Shown here in pieces: positions 1 through 8,275 of a stretch of DNA of 64,000 bases. The DNA is taken from positions 248,001 to 312,000 of the forward strand of contig NZ_FNUJ01000004.1 of NCBI RefSeq assembly GCF_900107925.1, given 5' to 3'. The translations under genes were made by a program, and so were the position numbers. How positions within the stretch are numbered: the stretch's first letter is position 1; every line of letters begins with the position of its first letter. Source of the DNA: Amycolatopsis pretoriensis. GTDB taxonomy: Bacteria > Actinomycetota > Actinomycetes > Mycobacteriales > Pseudonocardiaceae. The notes beneath the pieces were generated by a model. That model ran no database searches, was not told where the DNA came from, and was given only the letters and a program-made list of their open reading frames with translations.

Positions 1-576
1 CGGCACTACGGCATCGAGACGGTGTACCAGGACCTCGCCGTCGCGCCCGCGCTCGACATCGCGTCGAACATGTTCCTGGGCCGGGAAAAGCGGCTCAAGG
101 GGCCGCTCGGGCTGGTCCGGAAGCTCGACACCGCGACCATGCGGTCGGAGGCGCAGCGGATCCTCGACGAGCTGGGCATCAACATCAAGTCCATCAGCCA
201 GCCCGTCGAGACGCTCTCGGGTGGTCAGCGCCAGGGGGTCGCCGTCGCGCGGGCCGCGGCGTTCGGCACCAAGGCCGTGATCATGGACGAGCCGACCGCC
301 GCTTTGGGTGTCGCCGAGTCCGGCAAGGTGCTCGACCTCATCGGCCGGATCCGCGACCGCGGCCTGCCGGTGGTGCTGATCAGCCACAACATGCCGCACG
401 TCTTCGACATCGCCGACCGCATCCACGTGCACCGCCTCGGCAAGCGCGTCGCGGTCGTCTCGCCGAAGACGCACTCGATGAACCAGGTCGTCGGCCTGCT
501 CACGGGTGCGTTGCGGCTCGGCGAGAACGGCGAAGTCGAAGAAGCCGGGGCGACCCACGTGGCCGGCTTGAAGTGA
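1..576 (+). CDS. Sugar ABC transporter ATP-binding protein (5' truncated)
   Basis: This is the C-terminal part of the ATPase subunit of a carbohydrate ABC importer of the ribose/fructose type (RbsA/FrcA-like), which powers uptake at the inner face of the membrane. The frame is open from base 1, so the start codon and Walker A lie outside the window. About 190 residues are visible: a Q-loop-like ETVYQDL at the edge, the signature LSGGQRQG, Walker B VIMDEPTAALG and the H-loop VVLISHNM. The short tail after the H-loop suggests a single-domain FrcA-like protein rather than a two-domain RbsA. Its stop overlaps the GTG of the next gene, a PfkB kinase, which fits a sugar uptake and phosphorylation operon. 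The substrate cannot be read from this fragment. Confidence 0.9.
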   Translation, partial: RHYGIETVYQDLAVAPALDIASNMFLGREKRLKGPLGLVRKLDTATMRSEAQRILDELGINIKSISQPVETLSGGQRQGVAVARAAAFGTKAVIMDEPTAALGVAESGKVLDLIGRIRDRGLPVVLISHNMPHVFDIADRIHVHRLGKRVAVVSPKTHSMNQVVGLLTGALRLGENGEVEEAGATHVAGLK

Positions 577-1406
577 AGGTGCTGCTGGCGGGTTTGTGCA
601 CCGTGGACGTCGTCCAGCGGGTCGACGAGCTCCCGGCGCCGGGCGAGAAGGTCCAGTCGCTGCGGGTGGACGTCGCGGCCGGGGGGCCCGCGACGAACGC
701 CGCGGTGACGGCCGCCGCGCTCGGCGCCGAGGCGACCCTGCTGACCGTCCTCGGGGCACACCCGCTGGCGGCGCTCGCCCGCGCCGACCTCGAAGCGCAC
801 GGCGTCCACCTGATCGACCTGGCCCCAACGCTCGCCGACCCACCCCCGGTCAGCGCGGTGGCGGTCCGCGACCGCGACGGCGAGCGCACCGTCATCTCCC
901 GCAACGCCGCCGAGCGGCACTTTCACGTGAAAGTGCCGCTTCCGGAAGCCGATGTCGTTTTGCTCGACGGGCACTATCCGGAACTTGCGCTGGCCGTCGC
1001 GCGGGGAACCCGAGCGCCGGTCGTGCTCGACGCCGGGAGCTGGAAGCCCGTGCTCGACGAGCTCCTGCCGCTGGTCGACGTCGCCGCCTGCTCCGCGCAC
1101 TTCACCGCGCCGGAGCCGGGGCTGCACGCGCGCGGCGTCCCCACCGTCATCACCACCGCGGGCCCCGGGCCGGTGCGGTGGTCCACTGCGGACGGCGGCT
1201 CGGGTGAGGTGCCTGTCGCCGACGTGGAAGCGCGGGACACACTGGGTGCGGGCGACGTCTGGCACGGCGCCTTCGCCGTCGCCGTGGCCCGCGAACCGAC
1301 GGTGACGGACCGGATCCGCTTCGCCAACGAGGTGGCCGCCGAACGGGTGCGGCAGGTGGGACCGCGGTCGTGGACGACCGCGATCGCAGGAAGGAACAGG
1401 ACATGA
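573..1406 (+). CDS. PfkB-family carbohydrate kinase
   Basis: A 277-residue ribokinase/PfkB-type sugar kinase, expected to phosphorylate the sugar imported by the upstream ABC system. The N-terminal family signature is seen as AAGGPATNAA, and the C-terminal ATP/anion-hole signature as DTLGAGDVWHGAF with the catalytic Asp in GAGD. The GTG at 573 overlaps the previous stop (GTGA), and the gene ends in an ATGA overlap with the next kinase, so the cluster is translationally coupled. An oddity is the segment HFHVKV near the middle, encoded by a perfect 28-bp palindrome at 913-940; it looks inserted just before the ADVVLLDG strand typical of the fold. The sugar substrate is not identifiable. Confidence 0.85.
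   Translation: MKVLLAGLCTVDVVQRVDELPAPGEKVQSLRVDVAAGGPATNAAVTAAALGAEATLLTVLGAHPLAALARADLEAHGVHLIDLAPTLADPPPVSAVAVRDRDGERTVISRNAAERHFHVKVPLPEADVVLLDGHYPELALAVARGTRAPVVLDAGSWKPVLDELLPLVDVAACSAHFTAPEPGLHARGVPTVITTAGPGPVRWSTADGGSGEVPVADVEARDTLGAGDVWHGAFAVAVAREPTVTDRIRFANEVAAERVRQVGPRSWTTAIAGRNRT
913..940. repeat. TTTCACGTGAAA palindrome inside the PfkB gene
   Basis: A perfect 28-bp palindrome (14-nt arms AGCGGCACTTTCAC and complement) lies inside the kinase coding sequence and encodes HFHVKV. The same core, TTTCACGTGAAA, occurs at 14869, 14902, 21796 and 37593 in this window, so this is one copy of a dispersed family. The other copy in coding sequence is at 37593. Confidence 0.8.
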
Positions 1407-2038
1407 CGGCGTTCGACGACTTGCTGGCCAGGGCCGAGGGCCTGACCGTGCGCGGGCAGCGCAACGTGCTGGGCATCATCGGCGCACCCGCGTCCGGCAA
1501 GACCACGCTCGCGTGGGCGCTGGCCAACGCGCTCGGCTCGCGTGCCGCGGTGGTCGGCATGGACGGCTTCCACCTCGCGCAGGTCGAGCTGCGCCGGCTG
1601 GAGCGCACCGAGCGGAAGGGCGCGCCGGACACGTTCGACGCGGCCGGCTACTTCCACATGATCAAGCGGCTCGCCGAAGGCCGCGAGACGGTCTACGCGC
1701 CGGAGTTCCGCCGCGAGATCGAGGAGCCGATCGCCGGCGCGGTGGCCGTGCCGCCGGAGGTCCAGCTGGTGATCACCGAAGGCAACTACCTGCTGCTGCC
1801 GGACGACCCGTGGAGCGCCATCCGGCCGCTGCTGACCGAGGCGTGGTTCCTCGCGCCGGACGAGCCGGAGCGGATCGAGCGGCTGGTGTCGCGTCACCGC
1901 CGCTACGGCCGTTCCCTGGTCGAGGCCCGCCGGCGCGCGCTCGGCTCGGACCAGCGCAACGCCGACCTCATCTCGCAGACGCGGGACCGCGCGGACCTGG
2001 TGCTGGAGAACCTGCCGCTGGCGAACTTCGCGATTTGA
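1403..2038 (+). CDS. FrcK-like nucleoside/nucleotide kinase family protein
   Basis: A 211-residue P-loop kinase of the uridine kinase/pantothenate kinase-like group that often sits beside sugar ABC importers (FrcK of the fructose FrcBCAK system is the model I have in mind). Walker A is GAPASGKTT near residue 28, followed by a DGFHL motif typical of the phosphoribulokinase/uridine kinase fold and by ITEGNYLLL. The start is the ATG at 1403, inside the stop of the PfkB gene (ATGA); an in-frame upstream GTG at 1370 would lie within the neighbour. Its stop overlaps the TTG start of the SDR gene. The true substrate is inferred from context only. Confidence 0.8.
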   Translation: MTAFDDLLARAEGLTVRGQRNVLGIIGAPASGKTTLAWALANALGSRAAVVGMDGFHLAQVELRRLERTERKGAPDTFDAAGYFHMIKRLAEGRETVYAPEFRREIEEPIAGAVAVPPEVQLVITEGNYLLLPDDPWSAIRPLLTEAWFLAPDEPERIERLVSRHRRYGRSLVEARRRALGSDQRNADLISQTRDRADLVLENLPLANFAI

Positions 2039-2775
2039 CGCTCATCGTCACGGGCGGCAGCCGGGGGATCGGTGCCGCCATCTGCGTGCTCGCGGCCCAG
2101 CGTGGCTACGACGTCGTCGTGAACTACTCCGGTGATCCGGTCCCCGCTCGCGAAGTGGCCGAGGAGGTACGCGCGCTCGGCCGCCGGGCGCTGGCGGTCC
2201 GCGCGGACGTCTCGGTCGAGGACGACGTCGTCGCGCTGTTCGACGCGGCCGCCGAGCTGGGGCCGGTGACCGCGCTGGTCAACAACGCGGCGATCGTCGG
2301 CAACACGCCCGGGCGGCTCGACTCCTACGACGTCGAGGTCGTCCGGCGCACCCTCGACGTCAACGTGACCGGGGTGTTCCTGTGCTGCCGCGAGGCGGTC
2401 CGCCGCATGTCGACGCGCTACGGCGGCGCGGGCGGCGCGATCGTCAACATCTCCTCGACGGCCGCGCGCACGGGCTCGGCCGGGGAGTGGGTGCACTACG
2501 CGGCGTCGAAAGCCGCCGTCGACACCCTGACGTTCGGGCTGGCCCAGGAGGTCGCGGGCGAGGACGTGCGGGTCAACGCCGTCGCGCCCGGGATGGTCCA
2601 CACGGGCTTGCACGCGGCCGCCGGGCTGCCCGACCGGATGGCGAAGTACGCGCCGCAGATCCCGATGGGCCGCGCCGGCCGGCCGGCCGAGATCGCCGAA
2701 GCGGTGATGTTCCTGCTGTCGCCGGCGTCGTCGTTCACCACGGGTGCGGTGCTCGACGTCGGTGGCGGCCGGTGA
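2035..2775 (+). CDS. SDR family oxidoreductase
   Basis: A 246-residue classical short-chain dehydrogenase/reductase. The nucleotide-binding motif TGGSRGIG is at residues 6-13, followed by NNAA, the catalytic Ser in ISSTAA and the YAASK Tyr-Lys pair, then the usual C-terminal GGGR ending. The start is taken as TTG 2035, which overlaps the upstream stop and places the Rossmann strand (LTLIVTGG) at the normal distance from the N-terminus; no ATG or GTG fits. As the last gene of the sugar operon it probably oxidises or reduces the imported polyol or sugar. The specific reaction is unknown. Confidence 0.85.
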   Translation: MTLIVTGGSRGIGAAICVLAAQRGYDVVVNYSGDPVPAREVAEEVRALGRRALAVRADVSVEDDVVALFDAAAELGPVTALVNNAAIVGNTPGRLDSYDVEVVRRTLDVNVTGVFLCCREAVRRMSTRYGGAGGAIVNISSTAARTGSAGEWVHYAASKAAVDTLTFGLAQEVAGEDVRVNAVAPGMVHTGLHAAAGLPDRMAKYAPQIPMGRAGRPAEIAEAVMFLLSPASSFTTGAVLDVGGGR

Positions 2776-2798
2776 CCGTCCGGGCACGCTCTGATAAT
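2771..2798 (+). promoter_or_regulatory. Possible sigma-70-type promoter before the VOC gene
   Basis: GGTGAC (2771-2776) and GATAAT (2793-2798) are spaced 16 bp apart in an unusually AT-rich stretch just after the SDR stop, and could act as -35 and -10 elements for the VOC gene starting at 2951. No start-site data are available, and the leader would be long. Confidence 0.3.
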
Positions 2799-2950
2799 TA
2801 CGAATGACCTTCGGTCACCGGTGTCCGCCTGCTGAGACGCCCGGAGACGGCGAGATCACGATCGGACGCGGACTTGGTCACCTCGGTTTCGGCCGGCGAA
2901 CGCTGTGCAACTCTGGGGAGCCGCCACGCGAAAGGACGGCTTCGGAAGCC

Positions 2951-3364
2951 ATGGCAAAACTCATGTCCGTGCACCACCTCGCGCTCACCGTGACCGACGT
3001 GGACCGCAGCGTGCCGTGGTACGCGCGGGTCCTGGACCTCGAGGAGGTCACCCGGCGCGAAGAGCCGGACACGGGGCTGCGCAAGGTCGTGCTCCGGTCC
3101 GCCGGGGACGAGTTCTCCGTGGTGCTGGTCCAGCACGCGGACACCGGCAGACGCGGGTTCGACGAACGCAGAACCGGGCTCGACCACGTCGCTTTCCGGG
3201 TGCAGTCGGCCGCCGAACTGGCCGAATGGGAGTGCCGCCTCGCGGAGTTCGGGGTGTCGTACCTGCCGGCCGCGCCCTCGCGGACGTTCGAGGGCTCGAA
3301 GGTCGTGGTGTTCCGCGATCCGGACGGCATCCAGCTCGAGATCTGGACCGACCCGGACCTGTAG
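2951..3364 (+). CDS. VOC family (glyoxalase/bleomycin resistance-type) protein
   Basis: A 137-residue vicinal-oxygen-chelate protein with the usual two beta-alpha-beta-beta-beta halves. The first half opens with VHHLALTVTDVDRSVPWYARVL and the second with LDHVAFRV, ending in FRDPDGIQLEIW; the His residues and the final Glu are the expected metal ligands. The ATG at 2951 has a GGAAG upstream; a second ATG at 2963 would give MSVHHLALTV and is also possible. It stands alone between the SDR operon and a convergent DedA gene. Substrate cannot be predicted: family members include glyoxalases, dioxygenases and antibiotic-binding proteins. Confidence 0.8.
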   Translation: MAKLMSVHHLALTVTDVDRSVPWYARVLDLEEVTRREEPDTGLRKVVLRSAGDEFSVVLVQHADTGRRGFDERRTGLDHVAFRVQSAAELAEWECRLAEFGVSYLPAAPSRTFEGSKVVVFRDPDGIQLEIWTDPDL

Positions 3365-3367
3365 GCC

Positions 3368-4036
3368 TCAGGCGCGGGCGTCGTCGCGTTCTTCGACCGG
3401 GCGGCGCATCTCCTGGCGGTAGCGCAGCACGCCGTAGCCCGTGCCCACCACGAAGAACGCGATGCTGGCCCACAGCGCCGCCGTCTTCAGCCACGGCAGG
3501 GCGTCCAGCAGCCCCGCGCCGTAGTAGCCGAGCAGCACCAGCGTCGGCACCCACAGGAGCCCGCCCAGCGCCGTCGCCGCCATGAAGCGGCGCGGGTCCA
3601 TCCGGGCCGCGCCCGCGATCAGCGGGGCAAGCGTGCGGATCCACGGGATCCAGCGGGCCGCCACGATCGCGAAGAACCCCTTGCGGTCCAGGAACCGCTG
3701 CGCGCGTTCCAGGGCCTGGCGGTTCAGCACCTTGCCGTCGCGCCTCGCGATCAGCTTGGTCCCGCTCGTGCGGCCGATGTAGTAACCGATCTGGTTGCCG
3801 AGCACGGCGACGATCAGCGCGGCCCCCGAGAGGAACCACGCGTTCGCGTCCGAACCGTGCTGCGCCAGCACCACGCCGGCCCCGAACAGCAGCGAATCAC
3901 CGGGCAGGAACAACCCGATGATCAGCGCGCATTCGACCAGCACGAAGCTCAGCACGATCACCCAGACGAGCAGCGGCCCGGCGGTGTCCAGCCAGCTCAC
4001 GCCGACGCCCGCGGCCTCGATGCTCACGACGTTCAC
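3368..4036 (-). CDS. DedA family membrane protein
   Basis: A 222-residue polytopic inner-membrane protein of the DedA (SNARE-associated, PF09335) family, linked to lipid-carrier flipping and membrane homeostasis. The hallmark FLPGDSLLFGAG lies near residues 43-54, and a second conserved block RWIPWIRTLAPLIAGAARM with its essential-type Arg residues lies in the middle. Several hydrophobic helices and a charged C-terminal tail (EERDDARA) are visible. It is convergent with the VOC gene (3 nt apart). A second DedA paralogue is at 10446-11147; that one has the more Mtb Rv0364-like FPVLPGDSLLF motif. Confidence 0.9.
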   Translation of the reverse strand: MNVVSIEAAGVGVSWLDTAGPLLVWVIVLSFVLVECALIIGLFLPGDSLLFGAGVVLAQHGSDANAWFLSGAALIVAVLGNQIGYYIGRTSGTKLIARRDGKVLNRQALERAQRFLDRKGFFAIVAARWIPWIRTLAPLIAGAARMDPRRFMAATALGGLLWVPTLVLLGYYGAGLLDALPWLKTAALWASIAFFVVGTGYGVLRYRQEMRRPVEERDDARA

Positions 4037-4122
4037 ACCGCGAGCCTACGTGGCCCAGGTGAACACCCCACGGCGAACGGTCGAATCGAGCTGTCCGAAA
4101 TATTCAGGTTCTACGAACGGTG

Positions 4123-4153
4123 AAGGCCCCCTCACCAGCGGTGAGAGGGCCTT
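4123..4153 (-). terminator. Hairpin terminator after the YceI gene
   Basis: A 14-bp stem with one C-A mismatch (AAGGCCCCCTCACC and GGTGAGAGGGCCTT around a 3-nt loop) lies 15 bp past the stop of the MarR-MFS-YceI operon. The U-tract is weak, as is common in actinobacteria. Confidence 0.65.
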
Positions 4154-4167
4154 CCCGGGACAAGACC

Positions 4168-4989
4168 TCAGAACTGCGGCAGTGACTCGCCCTGCACCGC
4201 TTCGACGTCCAGCTCGACCTTCACGACCGTGCCGACCGCCGCGACGCCGGCCCGGACCATCGCGCTGTAGTTGATCGCGAAGTCGTTCCGGTGCAGCGTC
4301 GTCTCGGCGTGGAACGCCACGCGCACGCCGCCCCACGGGTCCGGGCCCCAGCCGCCGTAGGTCAGCTCGAGCTCGATCTCGCGGCGCTCGCCGTGCAGCG
4401 TCAGGTCGCCGACCAGCGTCCACGAATCGACACCGCGCTGGCGCATCCCCGTGCTCGTGAACGTGATCACCGGGTGGACGTCGACGTCGAGGAAGTCCGG
4501 CGACCGTAGGTGGTCGTCGCGCATCTTGATGTTCGTGTCGATGCTCGCCGCCTTGATCTCCGCGTGCACCGACGACCGTTCGGCCGGGCGGCCGATCTCG
4601 ATCCGGCCGGACACGTCCGGGAACCGCGCCTTGATGCTCGCGATGCCCAGGTGCCGGGCGGTCGCGACCACCGACGAGTGCATCGGGTCGATGACCCACG
4701 GCCCGGCGGGCGGCAGGTCGATCGCCTCCGCGACCGGGGCCAGCACGACGTCGCCGAGCGAGCCGGAGCCGTCCGAGGCGACCTGCGTCATCCGGGCGAC
4801 CGGGGTGTACCCGGCCGCCGTGACGACGGCGGTGTAGGTGCCCGCCGGGAGGCCGTCGGTGACGACCTCCCCGCGGACGTCGGCCGCCTGCCGGGCGACC
4901 TGCCGGCCGGCCGGGTCGGTCACGGTGAGCACCGCGTGCTCCACCGCCCAGCCCTCGGCCGTCCGGAACGTCGCGCGCAGACCGCTCAT
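4168..4989 (-). CDS. YceI family protein with N-terminal carboxypeptidase-regulatory-like domain
   Basis: A 273-residue protein with two parts. Residues ~1-85 form a transthyretin-like carboxypeptidase-regulatory domain (GEVVTDGLPAGTYTAVVTAAGY). Residues ~95-273 form a YceI lipocalin-like domain (WVIDPMHSSVVATARHLGI, then DLTLHGERREIELELTYGG), a fold known to bind polyisoprenoids. No signal peptide is visible, so it is probably cytoplasmic or exported by an unusual route. Its ATG overlaps the stop of the MFS exporter (ATGA), and the exporter carries three domains of the same regulatory type, so the two products may act together. Ligand unknown. Confidence 0.85.
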   Translation of the reverse strand: MSGLRATFRTAEGWAVEHAVLTVTDPAGRQVARQAADVRGEVVTDGLPAGTYTAVVTAAGYTPVARMTQVASDGSGSLGDVVLAPVAEAIDLPPAGPWVIDPMHSSVVATARHLGIASIKARFPDVSGRIEIGRPAERSSVHAEIKAASIDTNIKMRDDHLRSPDFLDVDVHPVITFTSTGMRQRGVDSWTLVGDLTLHGERREIELELTYGGWGPDPWGGVRVAFHAETTLHRNDFAINYSAMVRAGVAAVGTVVKVELDVEAVQGESLPQF

Positions 4990-7562
4990 GACCGGTCGAC
5001 CAGCTCGTCGAGGGCCTGGTCGTAGCTCAGCCGGACGTCGTGGCCCGACTCGCCGCCGGTCAGCTCCACCTGGCTGGTCGCCGGCGGGTAACCGCTCGCG
5101 ACCACGGTGTACGCGCCCGCGGGCAGGTCGCTGACCAGGTACCGGCCTTCGGCGTCGGTCCGCGCCACGGCCGCCACGTTGCCCTCGGCGTCGAGCACGG
5201 TGATCCGCGCGTCCGGGACGACCCGGTCGCCCTCGGTCCGCGCGACGCCGGACAGCTGCACCGAGCTGGACAGCTCGACGTCGTGGCGCAGCACGCCGCT
5301 GTCGGGCACGGTCAGCGTCACCGCGACCGGCCGGTAGCCCGCGCCGCTCGCGACCAGGGTGTAGGCCCCGGCGCCGACCCCGACGAAAGCGTAGGTGCCG
5401 TCCGTGGTGGTGATGAACGCGCCGTTCACCTCGCCGCGGCCGTCGGTCAGCGTCACGGTCACGTTCGCCAGCGGCGAGCCGGTCGCCGCGGCCTTCACGG
5501 TGCCCGTCAGCTCGCCGGACCCGGTGAGCGTGACGTCGACCGTCGCCGGCCCGTTGCTGATCACGACGCTGGAGGCCTGCGGCTGGTGGCCGTGGGCCGA
5601 CACGATGAGGACGTACGCGCCCGGGCCCTGGCTGGGCACCGAGTAGCTGCCGTCCGCGGCGCCGGTGGCCCGCGCGACCTGACGGCCGCGCTGGTCGATC
5701 AGGGTCAGCGCCGCGCCGGAGACGTGGCTGCCGTCCTGACGGCGGACGTGGCCGGTCACCGGCACGCCACCCGCGCCGACCGGGGTGTCCAGCTCGGCGT
5801 CCGCGAGGGAGTTCGTCATCGGCAGCGCACCCGAAACGGCCTGGTAGTCACCGTGCCCGTTCGTGCTCAGCGCGTGCCGCCCGCCGCCGACCAGGGCCGG
5901 TTCGCGGTCGACCGGCTTGACCGGCTCGACGATCTCGGTCGGCTCGTCCGCGTGGTCGTCCGCCTCGAGCAGCGCCTCGCCGCCCTCCATGGCCGCCGCG
6001 GCCGGGGCCGCGTTGGTCAGCGGGATCTCCTTCATGAACAGCAGCACGACCGTGGCCAGCAGCGCCACCGCGCCCGCGATGTAGAACACCGTGGTGATCG
6101 ACTCGGTGAAGCCGATCAGCACCGGCGTCTTGATCGCCTCGGGCAGGTTCTGGATGCCGCTGGTGTCCCCGGACAGGCTGCCGATGCCCGCGCCGGCGCC
6201 CTCGGGCAGCTTGCCGCCGAACGCCTTCGTGATGTTGGGCAGCAGGGTGTTGAACAGGACCGTCAGGAAGATCGCGACACCGGCGGTACCACCGATCTGG
6301 CGGAAGAACGTCGCCGACGCGGTCGAGACGCCCATGTCGCTGCGCGGACCCGCGTTCTGCACCGCGATGATCAGCGTCTGCATGCACTGGCCGAGGCCGA
6401 GGCCGATGATGGCGGCCGCGACGAGCGGGTGCCACAGCGGCGAGTCGTACTTGACCTGCGCGAAGAAGAACGCGCCACCGGCGATCAGGATGGTGCCGAC
6501 GATCGGGAAGATCTTGTAGCGCCCGGTCCGCCCGGTGAGCCGGCCCGAAACGATCGAGCTGGTCATGATGCCCGCCATCAGCGGCAGCATCAGCAAGCCG
6601 GACTCGGTCGGCGTGTAGCCCTGCACGACCTGCATGAACTGCGGGATCATCGTGATCGCGCCGAACATCGCGACACCGACGATGATGCCGCCGATGATCG
6701 CCACGGTGAACGTCGAGTTCTTGAACAGCCGGAGCGGGATCAGCGCGGCGTCCTTCATCAGCTTCTCGACCAGGATGAACGAGATCACGCCGACGCCGCC
6801 CACGACGTAGCAGAGGATCGCCTTGCCGTCGCCCCAGCCCCACTTCTGGCCCTGCTCGGCGACGATCAGGAACGGCACGACCGCGACGACCAGCGTCAGC
6901 GCGCCCCACCAGTCGATCTTGTGCTCGTGGCGCTGGTGCGGCACGTTCAGGACCTTGGCCACGACGAACAGCGCGATGATGCCGATCGGGACGTTGATCA
7001 GGAAGACCCAGCGCCAGCCGTGCAGGCCGGCCAGGTTGTCGATGCCGGCGAAGAAGCCACCGAGCACCGGGCCCAGCACGGTCGACAGACCGAACACGGC
7101 CAGGATGTAGCCCTGGTACTTCGCGCGCTCACGCGGCGGCACGATGTCGCCGAGGATGGTCATGGCCAGCGACATCAGACCGCCGGCGCCGAGGCCCTGC
7201 ACCGCGCGGAACGCGGCCAGTTCGTACATCGACGTCGAGAAGGTCGACGCGGCGGAACCGGCGACGAAGATGCCGATCGCGGCCAGGTAGAACGGCTTGC
7301 GGCCGTAGATGTCGGAGAGCTTGCCGTAGATCGGCGTGACGATCGTCGAGGTGATCAGGTACGCCGTGGTCGCCCACGCCTGCAGGTCGAACCCGTGCAG
7401 GTCGTTGGCGATCTTGACGATCGACGTACCGACGATCGTCTGGTCCAGCGCGGCGAGGAACATGCCGCACATCAGGCCGCTCAGGATCGTGACGATCTGG
7501 CGGTGGCTCAAGCGAGGTGGTTCCTTCACCTCGACCGGAGCCGTCTGGGTGGTGGTGCTCAT
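4986..7562 (-). CDS. DHA2-type MFS efflux transporter with three C-terminal carboxypeptidase-regulatory-like repeats
   Basis: An 858-residue protein. The first ~560 residues are a 14-helix EmrB/QacA-type drug:proton antiporter (MFS motif GKLSDIYGRKP after helix 2 and motif C-like VLGPVLGGFF). A linker of ~60 residues rich in acidic and Ala residues leads to three ~80-residue transthyretin-like repeats, each with a DG/EG-x-Y turn and AGAYTLV/AGAYTVV strand. The start is ATG 7562, overlapping the MarR stop (ATGA). The repeats are absent from ordinary EmrB proteins, which end soon after helix 14. It is likely repressed by the upstream MarR protein and exports the inducing compound; the role of the repeats is unknown. 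Confidence 0.9.
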   Translation of the reverse strand: MSTTTQTAPVEVKEPPRLSHRQIVTILSGLMCGMFLAALDQTIVGTSIVKIANDLHGFDLQAWATTAYLITSTIVTPIYGKLSDIYGRKPFYLAAIGIFVAGSAASTFSTSMYELAAFRAVQGLGAGGLMSLAMTILGDIVPPRERAKYQGYILAVFGLSTVLGPVLGGFFAGIDNLAGLHGWRWVFLINVPIGIIALFVVAKVLNVPHQRHEHKIDWWGALTLVVAVVPFLIVAEQGQKWGWGDGKAILCYVVGGVGVISFILVEKLMKDAALIPLRLFKNSTFTVAIIGGIIVGVAMFGAITMIPQFMQVVQGYTPTESGLLMLPLMAGIMTSSIVSGRLTGRTGRYKIFPIVGTILIAGGAFFFAQVKYDSPLWHPLVAAAIIGLGLGQCMQTLIIAVQNAGPRSDMGVSTASATFFRQIGGTAGVAIFLTVLFNTLLPNITKAFGGKLPEGAGAGIGSLSGDTSGIQNLPEAIKTPVLIGFTESITTVFYIAGAVALLATVVLLFMKEIPLTNAAPAAAAMEGGEALLEADDHADEPTEIVEPVKPVDREPALVGGGRHALSTNGHGDYQAVSGALPMTNSLADAELDTPVGAGGVPVTGHVRRQDGSHVSGAALTLIDQRGRQVARATGAADGSYSVPSQGPGAYVLIVSAHGHQPQASSVVISNGPATVDVTLTGSGELTGTVKAAATGSPLANVTVTLTDGRGEVNGAFITTTDGTYAFVGVGAGAYTLVASGAGYRPVAVTLTVPDSGVLRHDVELSSSVQLSGVARTEGDRVVPDARITVLDAEGNVAAVARTDAEGRYLVSDLPAGAYTVVASGYPPATSQVELTGGESGHDVRLSYDQALDELVDRS

Positions 7563-8089
7563 GCGTTGGCCCCCTTGGCCGGTGCACCGGCGGACGCACT
7601 CGCGTCGGCCAGCTGTGGAGAGTGGTTCTCGATACCTGTGTTGAGCCGGCCGAACAGCGTGTTCAAGGTCTGGATCTCCCCTTCGGTCCAGTCCCCGAGC
7701 ACTTCGGCCAGCCACTGGTTGCGCTGCTTGCGGTTCTCTTCGAACACCCGCATGCCCTCGGAGGTCGGGGCGAGCAGGCAGGCCCGGCCGTCTTCGGGGT
7801 CGGCCTGGCGCTCGACCAGGCCGTGCTGGACGAGCGAGCTCGACTGCCTGCTGATCGTGGAGATCTCGGAGTGGAGCGACTCGGCGAGCCGGCTGGTGCG
7901 CTGCGGGCCCTCGTGGATGAGGGTGAAGAGGATCGCGTAGGCCGCCCGCTCGATGCCGTCGGGCCCCTGCTTGGACACCTGGGACTTCGCCTTGTTGATC
8001 AGGCGGACCAGGCGCACGAGCTCGTGCCCGAGCTGGTCGGCGAGGTCCAGTTCGGCGTTGGGCCGGGTGGCGGAGCTGTTCGGTGCCAT
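7559..8089 (-). CDS. MarR family transcriptional regulator
   Basis: A 176-residue winged-helix regulator. The recognition region reads RTSRLAESLHSEISTISRQSSSLVQHGLVERQADPEDGRA, with the typical beta-wing DPEDGR. The start chosen is ATG 8089, which has a GAAGGA 9 nt upstream; an upstream in-frame start at 8161 would translate the operator. It heads the MarR-MFS-YceI operon with a 4-nt overlap and most likely autoregulates from the nested palindromes at 8124-8144. The ligand is unknown but is probably the substrate of the exporter. Confidence 0.9.
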   Translation of the reverse strand: MAPNSSATRPNAELDLADQLGHELVRLVRLINKAKSQVSKQGPDGIERAAYAILFTLIHEGPQRTSRLAESLHSEISTISRQSSSLVQHGLVERQADPEDGRACLLAPTSEGMRVFEENRKQRNQWLAEVLGDWTEGEIQTLNTLFGRLNTGIENHSPQLADASASAGAPAKGANA

Positions 8090-8123
8090 GGATGGGGTTC
8101 CTTCACGGCGTTGGTTGGCGGCT

Positions 8124-8144
8124 GCAACTAGTTGCCTCAGGCAA
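8124..8144. promoter_or_regulatory. Nested palindromic operator for the MarR operon
   Basis: Two perfect palindromes share a half-site: GCAACTAGTTGC (8124-8135) and TTGCCTCAGGCAA (8132-8144). The second has the TTGCC-N3-GGCAA form common for MarR-family operators. The element begins 35 bp upstream of the MarR start and is the natural autoregulatory site. Confidence 0.75.
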
Positions 8145-8275
8145 GGATGTGCCTTCACCACCGGTTATGCAAGCGGGAGCCGGGTCGATGTGTCGGAACC
8201 CACTTTAGTTGTCACACGCAAGCAGTTTCCCGGCGGCCCGCGGAACAAACGCGGCGGCACCCGGTTGGTACAGCT

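Noticed and set aside
233..1265. Antisense open frames over the sugar operon
   Set aside because: They oppose genes with complete kinase and ABC motifs and have no family features of their own.
2809..2821. Small hairpin TGACC-TTC-GGTCA as terminator of the SDR operon
   Set aside because: The 5-bp stem is short, there is no U-tract and similar short stems are frequent by chance in GC-rich DNA.
5040..7940. Long plus-strand open frame opposite the MFS exporter
   Set aside because: It is an antisense frame of a clear transporter gene; the translation is Arg/Asp/His-rich without domains.
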